NCBI GenBank assembly: GCA_029762595.1
Contig: JARVGJ010000016.1
Coordinates: forward strand, 1-54,106
Length of the DNA: 54,106 nt
Origin: Methanolobus sp.
GTDB taxonomy: Archaea; Halobacteriota; Methanosarcinia; Methanosarcinales; Methanosarcinaceae
Direction: 5' to 3'
The notes under the pieces: generated by a model
Databases searched by the model: none
What the model was told of the DNA's origin: nothing
Seen by the model: the letters and a program-made list of their open reading frames with translations, nothing else
Translations under genes and position numbers: made by a program
Shown here: positions 7,404-17,063 of the stretch, one piece after another
Layout of the letters: the number at the start of each line of letters is the position of its first letter
Position numbering within the stretch: position 1 is the first letter of the stretch

Positions 7404-7811
7404 ATGATAAGCATCACAACTGAAGATTTTGATATCAATGCAATGATCACCCGGTCAAAAAGCTCTGAAATGGGTGCAATGGTCACTTTCCTTGGGACTG
7501 TCCGGGATGATGGTATAGATCTGCTTCATTTTGAAGCGTATGAGGATGTGGCTGTCCGGGAGATGGAAAGCATAAGGGATGAAGCCTTCGGAAAATTCGA
7601 TATCCAAAGCGTTGATGTTATCCATCGTATAGGGGAGTTGCCCGTGGGTGAGAATATACTGCTTATTATCGTTGGTTCAGGCCATCGCAAGGAGGCCTTC
7701 ATGGCATGCGAATATATCCTTGAGCGCATAAAGGAAAGTGTCCCTATATGGAAAAAGGAAATAAGTGGCTCAGGGGAGCGCTGGATTCCCGGTGAAGCAT
7801 ACAGGCCCTGA
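7404..7811 (+). CDS. moaE: MoaE, large subunit of molybdopterin synthase
   Basis: MoaE (135 residues) pairs with a MoaD thiocarboxylate to insert the two dithiolene sulfurs into precursor Z, giving molybdopterin. Family features: the GAMVTFLGTVRD strand, EAYEDVAVREM, IGELPVGE, and the active-site basic residues in HRKEAF and VPIWKKE. A longer frame starts at 7311 inside moeB; ATG 7404, preceded by GGGAG at 7392-7396 and 13 nt after moeB, is the natural start. With moeB, the MoaD-like protein and FdhD it points to Mo/W cofactor maturation. Confidence 0.92.
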   Translation: MISITTEDFDINAMITRSKSSEMGAMVTFLGTVRDDGIDLLHFEAYEDVAVREMESIRDEAFGKFDIQSVDVIHRIGELPVGENILLIIVGSGHRKEAFMACEYILERIKESVPIWKKEISGSGERWIPGEAYRP

Positions 7812-7839
7812 TCCTGTATCTTTTAAAAGTTTAAAAATT

Positions 7840-8769
7840 TCAGACTTCAAGCATTCTTTGTATTGCCAGGCGTGCCCTGTCTGCTATGTCAGAAGGTACG
7901 GTTACTCTGGGAGTGAGATCCTGGAGTGAATTATACACTTTCATAAGGTCTGTCCTTTTCATATTTGTACATATGGCCTGTGGGGACAAGGGATAACATA
8001 CTTTGTCAGGACAGTCTTTTTTCATCCTGTGGAGTATACCCACTTCAGTGCCTATTATGAACTCTTTTTTCCCGCTCCTGCACACATACTCTATCATTTT
8101 TGAAGTTGAGGCTACATGGTCAGCCATATCAATTACTTCTGACCTGCATTCAGGATGTACCAGCAATTCTGCTTCAGGATGCAGCTTTTGCGCTTTCTTT
8201 ACGTCTTCAGGTTCTATCCGGTCATGTACAAAACAGAACCCTTCCCAGGGCATTATCTTCTTTTCAGTGAAGCGTGCCACATAGTTTCCCAGATTCCTGT
8301 CTGGTATGAAGATTATCTGGTCTGCATCAAGGGATTGTACAACCTTCAGGGCATTTGAGGATGTACAGCATATATCGCTCTCTGCTTTTACTTCTGCAGT
8401 CGTGTTGACATAACAGACGACCGCTGCCTCAGGGAATCTATCTTTAAGCACGCGCAGCTCTCCGGCAGTTATCATTTCCGCCATGGGACAGTTTGCTTCT
8501 TTAGCAGGCAGCAACACTGTTCTGTCAGGTGAAAGGATGGCTGCCGTTTCTGCCATGAAGTCAACTCCGCAGAATACTATCACATCTGCTTTTTGGTCAG
8601 CCGCTTTTCTTGCAAGTTCCAGGGAGTCTCCTGTGAAGTCGGCTATATCCTGCACTTCAGGGATCTGGTAATTATGGGCCAGTATCACTGCATTGCGTTC
8701 CTTTTTCAGCCTTGATATGTTCTCTTTAAGTTTTTCAATACCCAATATCGTTTTTTCATTACAGGTCAT
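7840..8769 (-). CDS. nadA: NadA, quinolinate synthase
   Basis: A 309-residue [4Fe-4S] enzyme that condenses iminoaspartate with dihydroxyacetone phosphate to quinolinate, the first committed step of NAD synthesis. Characteristic motifs: ILAHNYQ at the N-terminus, FCGVDFMAETA, YVNTTAEVKAESD followed by CC, HPECRSEV and the C-terminal cysteine region (KDCPDKVC, QAICTNM). It is convergent with moaE and stands alone, without nadB or nadC nearby. The promoter holds the regional palindrome at 8825-8840, linking an Fe-S enzyme to the cysteine/sulfur genes. Confidence 0.95.
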   Translation of the reverse strand: MTCNEKTILGIEKLKENISRLKKERNAVILAHNYQIPEVQDIADFTGDSLELARKAADQKADVIVFCGVDFMAETAAILSPDRTVLLPAKEANCPMAEMITAGELRVLKDRFPEAAVVCYVNTTAEVKAESDICCTSSNALKVVQSLDADQIIFIPDRNLGNYVARFTEKKIMPWEGFCFVHDRIEPEDVKKAQKLHPEAELLVHPECRSEVIDMADHVASTSKMIEYVCRSGKKEFIIGTEVGILHRMKKDCPDKVCYPLSPQAICTNMKRTDLMKVYNSLQDLTPRVTVPSDIADRARLAIQRMLEV

Positions 8770-8824
8770 ACAAGATACCTTTTCTGTTCTATCTTTTCAT
8801 TGTGAGTCACTATATGGGATATGA

Positions 8825-8840
8825 GTTCACAATTGAGAAT
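8825..8840 (-). promoter_or_regulatory. Palindromic operator in the nadA promoter
   Basis: GTTCACAATTGAGAAT departs from the perfect palindrome ATTCACAATTGTGAAT at two positions. On the minus strand an AAAATAAATAAC box (complement of 8851-8862) lies about 25 nt upstream, so the site again sits on the expected transcription start, 56 nt before the nadA start codon. Confidence 0.6.
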
Positions 8841-8968
8841 GGGTCTTATTGTTATTTATTTTTTCCTTCGTTCTGTGTGTACATCTTCTCTGTCCTTCAA
8901 TCCAGAATAGCGATCAATAAGACAGATACATTTTATAATGATAAATTTAAATCACCTGGAAGCTGATA

Positions 8969-8985
8969 ATATATTTATATAATAG
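8969..8985 (+). promoter_or_regulatory. TATA-like element for the corrinoid/methyltransferase/kinase cassette
   Basis: ATATATTTATATAATAG lies 38-54 nt before the first ATG of the cassette. A second A/T box (ATAAATTTAAAT, about 8940-8951) lies further upstream. A GGTTGGTG ribosome-binding sequence precedes the start codon at 9023. Confidence 0.5.
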
Positions 8986-9022
8986 TGATTATATTTCTAA
9001 TAAATGCTAGGTTGGTGTATAG

Positions 9023-9661
9023 ATGGATACTGAGGGATTTCCGGTCCACATATTTGAAAACGCACTACTGTCTTTGAACAGGGTTGCAGCAAAAAATATA
9101 ATCTCAGCAGAGTTCACCGGTGATAACGCCTTTGAGCTGATACGTGGGATTATTTCCCCTGCTCTTGAAAGGATTGGTGATATGTGGGCATGTGGGGAAA
9201 TTGCATTGTCACAGGAATATATGGCAGGTAAGATATGTGAGGAGATAGTAGAAAGCATACTTCCTGAGGAAAGCCCTGACAGAAAGAATATGCCTGTGAT
9301 TGGTATAAGCACTCTGGGAGATGAACACATGCTGGGAAAACGAATCGTTTGTTCCTTCCTAAAAGCCAGCGGATTCAACATATATGATTATGCTGATATG
9401 GGAGCTGAAGACGTTGCCAGAAGGGTCAAAGATGATGGTGTTGAAGTTCTTATGATATCGACATTAATGCTGAATCTTGCCGTTGGGGTTAAAAAGCTCC
9501 GGATGATCTTTAACAAAGAAGGCATCAGTACCAAAATAATAGTTGGGGGGGCTCCTTTTCTTTTTGACCGGGACCTGTGGAAGGAAGTAGGGGCCGATGC
9601 AATGGCAGTGGACGCCATGGATTCTGTCAGCAGGATAAACGATGTTCTGGGGGTGCCATAA
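9023..9661 (+). CDS. Corrinoid (B12-binding) methyltransferase-associated protein
   Basis: MtbC/MttC/MtaC-type corrinoid protein, 212 residues. An N-terminal helical cap (about residues 10-85) precedes a Rossmann-like B12 domain carrying DxHxxG as D100-E-H102-M-L-G105, His102 being the likely lower cobalt ligand; the GGAPF nucleotide-loop motif follows near 179. Such proteins carry methyl groups between two methyltransferases. No substrate methyltransferase (MtmB, MtbB, MttB, MtaB) is adjacent. Instead the next genes are a UroD-like methyltransferase (overlap 1 nt) and a histidine kinase, which suggests either a dedicated methyl-transfer route or a sensory role. Confidence 0.9.
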   Translation: MDTEGFPVHIFENALLSLNRVAAKNIISAEFTGDNAFELIRGIISPALERIGDMWACGEIALSQEYMAGKICEEIVESILPEESPDRKNMPVIGISTLGDEHMLGKRIVCSFLKASGFNIYDYADMGAEDVARRVKDDGVEVLMISTLMLNLAVGVKKLRMIFNKEGISTKIIVGGAPFLFDRDLWKEVGADAMAVDAMDSVSRINDVLGVP

Positions 9662-10698
9662 TGAACAGTGATGAAATGACCCCTATGGAAAGGGTTTTGA
9701 CCAGTCTTGACCATGAAGAACCGGACAGAGTTCCATTCTTCCTGTTACTGACGACTCAGGGTGCAAAAGAACTCAATATCCCAGTAAATGATTATTTCTC
9801 TAAACCCGATACTGTTGCCTCCACACAGATAAGAATGCAGCAGAAGTACGGTCATGATTGCCACTATAATTTTTACTATGCTTCTCTTGAAATCGAAGCG
9901 TGGGGTGGTGATTCTATTTTCTATCCGGATGCGGCTCCAAATTGCGGCAGGCCAATTATCCGCAACGTAGAGGATATAGCTTCACTGGAAGCTCCTGATG
10001 TATATGATTCGGTCCATCTGCAAAAGGTCCTGAAAACAACAGAGCTGATCAAGGCACATGCAGGGCAGGATATCCCTGTTATCGGGGTGGTTATGTCCCC
10101 TTCTTCCCTTGCCACCATGCAGCTGGGGATGGACCGTTATTTTGATCTTATGTATGCTAGTACTGAGATTTTAGATGAACTAATGTCTGTCAATGAAGAA
10201 TTCTGTGTCCAGTGGGCAAATGCTCAACTTGAGGCAGGAGCTACAGCTATCTGTTATTTTGATCCGGTATCCTCTTCAACTATAATTCCTCCTCATATCT
10301 ACAGGGAAACAGGATTTAAGATTGCAAGAAGATGCATCTCAAGGATAAACGGACCAGTTGCCACCCATATGGCCTCTGGAAGGTGCTTACCGATAATTGA
10401 TGATATTGCAGCGACCGGAACTGCGGTTGTCTGTACAAGTGCAATAGAGGACCTTGCAGAAATAAAAGCTGCATGCAATGGGAAAGTATCGGTTCTTGGT
10501 AACCTGAACGGTATAGGGATGAGGCACTGGACAGATAAGGAAACCGAAATGAATGTAAAGGAAGTAATCCAAAAGGCGGCCACAGGAGGTGGGTATATAC
10601 TTTCTGATAATCATGGTGAAATACCCTACACAGTCCCGTCTGATGTATTGATGTCCATCTCCCGATATGTAAAGAAATGGGGACAATATCCCAGGTAA
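9661..10698 (+). CDS. UroD/MtaA-family methyltransferase-like protein with altered zinc site
   Basis: A 345-residue protein of the uroporphyrinogen decarboxylase superfamily, which includes the methylcobamide:CoM methyltransferases MtaA and MtbA. Family marks: TPMERVLTSL and EPDRVPF at the N-terminus. In MtaA/MtbA zinc is held by an HxC motif and a distal Cys; here the matching places read His236-x5-Cys242 (THMASGRC) and SDNHG (Asn317-His318), so the canonical ligand set is missing. It overlaps the corrinoid protein gene by 1 nt (TAATG) and precedes the kinase by 6 nt. It may act on a methyl acceptor other than CoM or serve as a sensing partner. Substrate unknown. Confidence 0.85.
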   Translation: MNSDEMTPMERVLTSLDHEEPDRVPFFLLLTTQGAKELNIPVNDYFSKPDTVASTQIRMQQKYGHDCHYNFYYASLEIEAWGGDSIFYPDAAPNCGRPIIRNVEDIASLEAPDVYDSVHLQKVLKTTELIKAHAGQDIPVIGVVMSPSSLATMQLGMDRYFDLMYASTEILDELMSVNEEFCVQWANAQLEAGATAICYFDPVSSSTIIPPHIYRETGFKIARRCISRINGPVATHMASGRCLPIIDDIAATGTAVVCTSAIEDLAEIKAACNGKVSVLGNLNGIGMRHWTDKETEMNVKEVIQKAATGGGYILSDNHGEIPYTVPSDVLMSISRYVKKWGQYPR

Positions 10699-10704
10699 GA
10701 TTAT

Positions 10705-12390
10705 ATGTTTTACGACCATTACCTTGTTGTACCGGACTACATTCGAAATGAAGTGGAATATGCATTTTCTCATAATCCGATGTTCAAAGGGATAAAAAAT
10801 AAATATTTCTCAGCAACGCAGGAAGCTCAGCTCAATGAACAGGTTTTGAATGTCATCGGGAACTGCAAATATGATAATGATGTGTTACTTCTGTGCGATA
10901 TGTCCTGCCCCATGATCTCTGTCCAGGATGTGGAATATCCAGGTTATCTAAAAGTACATCGGATAGAGAGCATCCATTCTTTTTTTATAGGGGAGGAGGC
11001 TTTGCAGGAACACAAGAAAGCAGGTGCTTTTATCGCAGTTGCTGGCTGGCTGGAAAAGTGGCAATACAACCTTAAAGAAATCGACAGGAATGTCAATATC
11101 GAGCAATTCAAGGATGATCATTCATATGTTCTTATCCTGGATACAGGCATTCATTCTGACCTTGTTACCAGGGCAGAAGATCTTTCCAAATTTACGGGTA
11201 TTCCAGTTAAAGTCCTTGGTGTGGGAATGGAGCATTTCAATCTATCTCTTGAGAATATGATACTACGATGGGATCTGGATAAGAAAAAAGACCAATTAAA
11301 AAGATGCAACAGGAAAGTATCTTCATATGCAATGTCAATTGACTTTATAAAGGAAATGGCTGATTATACAGACGAATCCATTGCAATCGATTCAATATGT
11401 GGTTTGTTCACAACGATGTTCGCTCCGAAAAATGTGTTTTACCACTCTTTTTATGGAGGTGAGTTTTCACTCAAGAATGAAAATATCCAGGGCACTGACA
11501 GGGAATCAATAATAGGATTAAAGGATTCTGATGCAAACTACATCGTATTTGATTCCAAAGATGGTTTTGCCATAAAGATATCAAATTCAGAAGAAACCTT
11601 GGGTATAGTCGAGGTTCTTGGTGTTGCTTTTCCGGAGCATCTTAACGAGTATCTGAGTGTTGGTTATGATCTTGCGAAGGCTTCAGGACTTGCAATATCA
11701 AATATAAGGAGATATCATGAACTCTTCCGGTCCAGGGAGGAGGAAGCTAAGCTTGCCGAGATGCTCCGAACTACCAATCGTATTTTGCGACATGATATCG
11801 CCAATGACCTGCAGGTGATAACCGGGGCTCTGGGCCTGTTTGAAGAGACCAATGATGAGAAATTCATCTCTATGGTCATGAAAGCTGCGCAGAAAAGTGT
11901 ATCCCTTATTAAAAAAATGCGGGAGCTTGATATGCGTCCGTTCCATGAGAACAATTTTGAAATGGTTAATGTAAAAAGCATGGTTGAAGCTATTACATCT
12001 AAACATAATATAGAATTCAATGTAAATGGGGACTGCATGGCCATGGCTGACAAAGCTATGTCTTCAGTAATCGATAATATAATCAGTAATGCTATTGTTC
12101 ACGGGAGAGCGGGTAAGATGGATATAGGGATTAACATGCAGAATGATAAATGCACAATATCATTTGCAGACGACGGCATAGGCATTCCAGAAAGAATAAA
12201 ACCAAATATCTTTGATGAAGGTTTCAAATATGGTGCAACGGGAAATACTGGATTTGGTTTGTTCATTGTAAGAAAGATAGTTGAAGGATATAAAGGGTCC
12301 ATACATGTCAAGGACAATTTTCCTTCAGGTACTGTATTTGTAATTGAGTTACCATCTGCGGATATGGTACAAAAATCCGATCTTGTATGA
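10705..12390 (+). CDS. Sensor histidine kinase with N-terminal DUF1638-like domain
   Basis: A 561-residue soluble protein without membrane segments. Residues 1 to about 195 resemble DUF1638, a domain often found beside corrinoid methyltransferase genes (AVAGWLEKWQ, YVLILDTGIHSD). About 205-335 is GAF-like. A dimerisation/phosphoacceptor region around His363 (RILRHDIANDLQ) is followed by a HATPase domain with N box (DNIISNAIVHG), DDGIGIP and GNTGFGLFIV. No response regulator or DNA-binding domain is fused or adjacent. As third gene of the cassette it probably senses the state or substrate of the corrinoid/methyltransferase pair. The domain assignment of the N-terminus is by eye and tentative. 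Confidence 0.85.
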   Translation: MFYDHYLVVPDYIRNEVEYAFSHNPMFKGIKNKYFSATQEAQLNEQVLNVIGNCKYDNDVLLLCDMSCPMISVQDVEYPGYLKVHRIESIHSFFIGEEALQEHKKAGAFIAVAGWLEKWQYNLKEIDRNVNIEQFKDDHSYVLILDTGIHSDLVTRAEDLSKFTGIPVKVLGVGMEHFNLSLENMILRWDLDKKKDQLKRCNRKVSSYAMSIDFIKEMADYTDESIAIDSICGLFTTMFAPKNVFYHSFYGGEFSLKNENIQGTDRESIIGLKDSDANYIVFDSKDGFAIKISNSEETLGIVEVLGVAFPEHLNEYLSVGYDLAKASGLAISNIRRYHELFRSREEEAKLAEMLRTTNRILRHDIANDLQVITGALGLFEETNDEKFISMVMKAAQKSVSLIKKMRELDMRPFHENNFEMVNVKSMVEAITSKHNIEFNVNGDCMAMADKAMSSVIDNIISNAIVHGRAGKMDIGINMQNDKCTISFADDGIGIPERIKPNIFDEGFKYGATGNTGFGLFIVRKIVEGYKGSIHVKDNFPSGTVFVIELPSADMVQKSDLV

Positions 12391-12431
12391 AAGCAATTAG
12401 GGAAAATCAATAGTTTTTGTTAGTCTACAGA

Positions 12432-12528
12432 AGGCACTCAGGGTGCCTGCTGCAAGACGAGAAGTAGGAGGTTACAGATCTTATCTGTAACTGAAGATTA
12501 TAGTTATTGGTATCAATAACTATAGTTT

Positions 12529-12530
<2 letters not shown>
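12432..12530. terminator. Three consecutive hairpins between the convergent kinase and rps10 genes
   Basis: Stem-loops in order: AGGCAC/GTGCCT (12432-12448), GTTACAGAT/ATCTGTAAC with a 3-nt loop (12471-12491), and TATAGTTATTG/CAATAACTATA with loop GTAT (12499-12524) followed by GTTTTT on the plus strand. The last stem ends 4 nt past the rps10 stop codon on the minus strand, so it can serve both converging units. Confidence 0.6.
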
Positions 12531-12849
<319 letters not shown>

Positions 12850-12874
12850 CTAAAAAAGGAAAGTAAGGAGTGCC

Positions 12875-14143
12875 TTACTTCTGTTTGACACTCATGCACA
12901 TGCCGGCAGCAATGGTCATACCCATATCGCGGATAGCAAATCTACCGAGCTGTGGGATTTCCTTTACTGGTTCGATTACCATTGGCCTTGTTGGCTTGAT
13001 GGTTACGATAGCTGCATCCCCTGCCTTGATGAAGGTTGGGTTCTCTTCCTTGACCTGGCCTGACTTAGGATCAAGCTTCTTGTCGATAGACATAAGTGTA
13101 CATGCTGTCTGGGTTGTGTGGCAGTGGAACACAGGTGTGTAACCGACAGTGATTGCAGATGGGTGCTGGAGCACGACAATCTGTGCAGTGAATTCGTCCG
13201 CTACCGATGGTGGTTTGTCAGAAGGACCGCATACATCTCCTCTGCGGACATCGTTCTTACCGACACCTCTTACGTTCCATCCGATGTTGTCACCAGGTAT
13301 GGCCTGTGCAACTTCTTCGTGGTGCATTTCAATGGATTTTACTTCTCCGCTTACTCCGCTTGGATTGAAAGTGACAGTCTGTCCCTTCTTCATGACACCG
13401 GTTTCGACTCTTCCTACAGGCACGGTTCCAATACCAGAGATTGTGTATGCATCCTGGACTGGGATCCTGAGTGGGAGTGTGTCTGGCTTTTCTGGCATCT
13501 TAAGTTCATTGAGGCACTGAAGCAGTGTTGGACCATTGTACCATGGAGTATTCTCGCTTTGTTTTGTGATGTTGTCGCCCTCAAATGCTGATGTTGGGAC
13601 GAAAGGAATCTCGCTTGCCTTGAACCCTACCATTCCAAGGAGCTGACTGACATCTTTCTTTACTTGCTCGTATCTCTCCTGGCTGTAGTTAGCTGCATCC
13701 ATCTTGTTCACAGCTATGATGAGCTGGTTGATACCAAGGGTCCTTGAAAGGAAAACGTGTTCCTTTGTCTGGGCCATTACGCCGTCAGGTGCTGCAACTA
13801 CAAGGACTGCTGCATCTGCCTGGGAGGCACCGGTTATCATGTTCTTGACGAAGTCACGGTGACCTGGACAGTCCACCACTGTAAAGTAGTAAGTGTCTGT
13901 ATCGAATCTCTTGTGAGCGATGTCGATTGTAACACCTCTCTCACGCTCTTCTTTCAGTGAGTCCATGACCCATGCGAAAGCGAAAGATTCTTTACCCTTC
14001 TCTTTTGCTTCTGCCTTGTATTTCTCGATTAAGTGAGCAGGTACTGCCCCTGTCTCGAACATCAATCTTCCGACAAAGGTTGATTTGCCGTGGTCAACGT
14101 GACCTATAACTGCTAAATTCATGTGTGGTTTCTCAGTTGCCAT
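12875..14143 (-). CDS. tuf: Elongation factor 1-alpha (aEF1A)
   Basis: GTPase of 422 residues delivering aminoacyl-tRNA to the ribosome. G1 GHVDHGKST near the N-terminus, G3 DCPGH, G4 NKMD and the C-terminal beta-barrel domains are all present. A TATA-like GGTTTAAAAGTAG (complement of about 14203-14215) lies in the 118-nt gap after fusA, so tuf and rps10 can be transcribed separately. AAGGAG precedes the ATG. Confidence 0.98.
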   Translation of the reverse strand: MATEKPHMNLAVIGHVDHGKSTFVGRLMFETGAVPAHLIEKYKAEAKEKGKESFAFAWVMDSLKEERERGVTIDIAHKRFDTDTYYFTVVDCPGHRDFVKNMITGASQADAAVLVVAAPDGVMAQTKEHVFLSRTLGINQLIIAVNKMDAANYSQERYEQVKKDVSQLLGMVGFKASEIPFVPTSAFEGDNITKQSENTPWYNGPTLLQCLNELKMPEKPDTLPLRIPVQDAYTISGIGTVPVGRVETGVMKKGQTVTFNPSGVSGEVKSIEMHHEEVAQAIPGDNIGWNVRGVGKNDVRRGDVCGPSDKPPSVADEFTAQIVVLQHPSAITVGYTPVFHCHTTQTACTLMSIDKKLDPKSGQVKEENPTFIKAGDAAIVTIKPTRPMVIEPVKEIPQLGRFAIRDMGMTIAAGMCMSVKQK

Positions 14144-14231
14144 GTTTAATTACTCCTTATTTAATGTTGATCTCAATATGATTTGACCTAATTGTTGTTT
14201 CTACTTTTAAACCTTTCTGACGAATGGGGTA

Positions 14232-14253
14232 TTTTGTAGCCAAGGCTACAAAA
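14232..14253 (-). terminator. Hairpin downstream of fusA
   Basis: TTTTGTAGCC and GGCTACAAAA form a near-perfect inverted repeat around AA, 8 nt past the fusA stop codon on the minus strand. It probably terminates or stabilises the fusA transcript before the separate tuf promoter. Confidence 0.55.
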
Positions 14254-14261
14254 CACTCTGT

Positions 14262-16454
14262 TCACATGCTGAGGAAATCGGATGCCTGTGGTAAATCCTT
14301 CTTCAGTCCCTTCCTTTCCCTTATAGATGATACAACTTCATTTGTCATGTTGGTTGGCAGTGTGTCAAAGCCAGCGAATTCCGTGCTCCACATCGCACGT
14401 CCTTCTGTAGCTGATCGTATGTCACCTGCAAATCCAAAGAGCTCTGAAACGGGGGCCTTTGACTCTATAATTGTCATGTCACCTTCAGCGGTCATGTTAG
14501 CAATGACTCCGCGACGTCCCTGTATCTCTTTTGTTGCACCGCCCATCTGATCCTGTGGTACCTGGATGAATACCTTCTGGTATGGTTCAAGAAGTGTATC
14601 ATCTGCCATGAGCATTGCTGCCTGGATGGCCTGTCTTGATGCAGGAATGACCTGTGCCGGTCCTCTGTGGACTGCGTCTTCGTGCAACTTTGCATCCATG
14701 AGCTTTACCTTGACACCCATGCAGGGTTCTCTTGAAAGGGGTCCTGCTTTCATTACCTCCACAAATCCTTCAAGTATGAGTTCCATGGTTTCATTGAGGT
14801 GCTGGATACCCTTTGTCATGTCAATATATATGTTGCTCTCGTAAATGTCAGCAATACCCTTTGCTTCGTCCTTTTCCATTCCAACTGCAATGAGTTTTTC
14901 CCTGCGCTCAAGTTCAGGCATCCTCATTGATATTTCACCGTTCCTTATAAGATCCCTTATTTCAGGTGCAAGGGGTTCTACCTCAACATAGAACCGGTTA
15001 TGCCTGTTTGGCGACTTACCTTCAACAGGGCCAGCCTTGTTGCGTATGGTTTCACGGTAAACTACCAGTGGTGGTGTGGTTGTGATCTCGACACCCTTGT
15101 CACGCTGTATCCTGTGAGCAATGACCTCAAGGTGAAGTTCGCCCATACCTGCCATCAGATGTTCGCCGGTCTCTTCATCGAGTGTAATACTGAGTGTGGG
15201 ATCTTCCTTTGCAACCTGTCTGAGAACATCAACGAGCTTTGGAAGGTCTTTCATGTGTTTTGCTTCCACGGCTACTGTGACCACAGGTTCACTGCCATGC
15301 TTTATGCTCTCAAATGGTGCCATGCCTTCAAGTGTAGTGACGGTTGAACCAACAATAGCATCCTTAAGGCCTGTAACTGCTGCGATGTTACCTGCAGGTA
15401 TCCTTTCCACTTCTATCCTTTCCGGACCCATGAAGATACCTACCTGCTGGATCCTGTTCTTCTTTGAAGCGCCTGTGACATATACTTCCAGGCCACGGCT
15501 AAGCGCCCCACTGAAAAGTCTTCCGGTTGCCACTTCTCCGGCATGTGGGTCCATGGAGATGTCAGTGACCATGAATGCAAGATCCCCTTCATCATCTGCC
15601 TCTGCCATTGACTTAGCGATCTCTGTGCTCTTGTCCCCGTGCCAGATCACAGATACCCTGTCGCTCTGGGCATCGATGGGGCTTGGGAGATATTTGATGA
15701 CCATATCGTTGACAGCTTCATGAAGCGGACATTTCTCTGCAAGTGATTTCATGTCTCCTTCACGGCAGAAATCGTATACCTGACCGAAAGTGACCCCTGT
15801 CTTTTGCATCATTGGCACGCTGATAGCCCAGTTGTAAAGAGCAGAACCGAATGCAACTGTACCGTTTGCAGCATCGACTCTCCATCCTGCCTTGTAACGC
15901 TCTTCGTTCATGCCCTTTATGAGCTTGTTAACGTGGTCTATAAGCTTGCCGAGCCTTATCTGCATTTCCTGCGCATCGACCTGAAGCTCATTGATAAGAC
16001 GATCAACTTTGTTGATGAAAAGCACTGGCTTGACGTGCTCTTTCAATGCCTGCCTGAGTACGGTCTCTGTCTGTGGCATTGTACCTTCAACAGCATCTAT
16101 TACCACGACTGCTCCGTCCACTGCACGCATTGCACGTGTGACGTCCCCGCCAAAGTCTACGTGGCCTGGTGTGTCAATGAGATTGATGAGGTAGCTTGTT
16201 CCTTCATACTCGTGAACCATTGAAACGTTAGATGCATCGATCGTGATACCTCTTGCCTGTTCTTCCTCATCAGAGTCCATGAATAGCTGGCGCCCTGCCA
16301 GCTCTTTAGAGATCATGCCTGCACCTGCAAGCAGGTTGTCTGACAAAGTGGTTTTTCCGTGGTCGATATGAGCAACAATGCCGATATTGCGTATCATCAC
16401 AGGGTCGTTCATAAGTGCGGTGACCTGCTCGACCATCTTTTTCCTTCTACCCAT
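14262..16454 (-). CDS. fusA: Elongation factor 2 (aEF2)
   Basis: Translocation GTPase of 730 residues. G domain with [17 protein letters not shown] and NKVDR; C-terminal domain IV carries the loop DAVHRGPAQ, in which the histidine of the related motif is converted to diphthamide in archaea and eukaryotes. It starts 45 nt after rps7. The order rps12-rps7-fusA-tuf-rps10 is the conserved archaeal str-like arrangement. Confidence 0.98.
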   Translation of the reverse strand: MGRRKKMVEQVTALMNDPVMIRNIGIVAHIDHGKTTLSDNLLAGAGMISKELAGRQLFMDSDEEEQARGITIDASNVSMVHEYEGTSYLINLIDTPGHVDFGGDVTRAMRAVDGAVVVIDAVEGTMPQTETVLRQALKEHVKPVLFINKVDRLINELQVDAQEMQIRLGKLIDHVNKLIKGMNEERYKAGWRVDAANGTVAFGSALYNWAISVPMMQKTGVTFGQVYDFCREGDMKSLAEKCPLHEAVNDMVIKYLPSPIDAQSDRVSVIWHGDKSTEIAKSMAEADDEGDLAFMVTDISMDPHAGEVATGRLFSGALSRGLEVYVTGASKKNRIQQVGIFMGPERIEVERIPAGNIAAVTGLKDAIVGSTVTTLEGMAPFESIKHGSEPVVTVAVEAKHMKDLPKLVDVLRQVAKEDPTLSITLDEETGEHLMAGMGELHLEVIAHRIQRDKGVEITTTPPLVVYRETIRNKAGPVEGKSPNRHNRFYVEVEPLAPEIRDLIRNGEISMRMPELERREKLIAVGMEKDEAKGIADIYESNIYIDMTKGIQHLNETMELILEGFVEVMKAGPLSREPCMGVKVKLMDAKLHEDAVHRGPAQVIPASRQAIQAAMLMADDTLLEPYQKVFIQVPQDQMGGATKEIQGRRGVIANMTAEGDMTIIESKAPVSELFGFAGDIRSATEGRAMWSTEFAGFDTLPTNMTNEVVSSIRERKGLKKDLPQASDFLSM

Positions 16455-16498
16455 ATTAATTACCTTATTCCTGATTTAATTAATGATATACGTGATCT

Positions 16499-17059
16499 TT
16501 AACGTGCTGCCTTTGCAACTCTTTCCTTAGCATCTTTCCTGTTGATGGAGAAGCACTTAGCATCGCGGTTTGAAGCTGCGATTATCTCTGCTGCAAGGCA
16601 ATCTGCTGCACTCCTCTTGGACTTGAATGAAGCTTTGTTCGCTCCCATTGTTATGTACCTGAGTGCAGTGTCAACGCGTCTCTGGGGAGCGGTGTCTACA
16701 GCTTTTGGCACGGAGATACCACCGTACTTAAGCCTGACCACTTCTTCCCTTGGTCCGGCGTAAGAGATAGCCTCTACCAGTACCTGCACAGGGTTCTTCT
16801 TTGTCCTTGTATTAATAATATCAAAAGCTTCAGCAACAACTCTCATAGCGTTCTGTTTCTTGCCGGTATTGACTTCTGTGCGCATCACATTGTTTACAAG
16901 GCGTTCAACTATGCAGATATCTGACTTGTTGAACTGCTGTCTTGCATGTTTGCCATTTGTGTGGGGTATGATCACAGGGTCAAGATTGACATACCTTCTG
17001 ATTCCCTGGTCAGTAACCTCTACCTCAGCGAGATCCCATTTCCCGAATAACTTATACAT
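16499..17059 (-). CDS. rpsG: Ribosomal protein uS7
   Basis: Small-subunit head protein, 186 residues from the ATG at 17059 (MYKLFGKWD). A longer frame starts at 17104 inside rps12; the shorter start has an AAGGAG 8 nt upstream and matches the family N-terminus. Conserved parts: RMVNNVM-like [16 protein letters not shown] and [10 protein letters not shown]. It lies 4 nt after rps12, so translation is probably coupled. Confidence 0.96.
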   Translation of the reverse strand: MYKLFGKWDLAEVEVTDQGIRRYVNLDPVIIPHTNGKHARQQFNKSDICIVERLVNNVMRTEVNTGKKQNAMRVVAEAFDIINTRTKKNPVQVLVEAISYAGPREEVVRLKYGGISVPKAVDTAPQRRVDTALRYITMGANKASFKSKRSAADCLAAEIIAASNRDAKCFSINRKDAKERVAKAAR

Positions 17060-17063
17060 ACGA

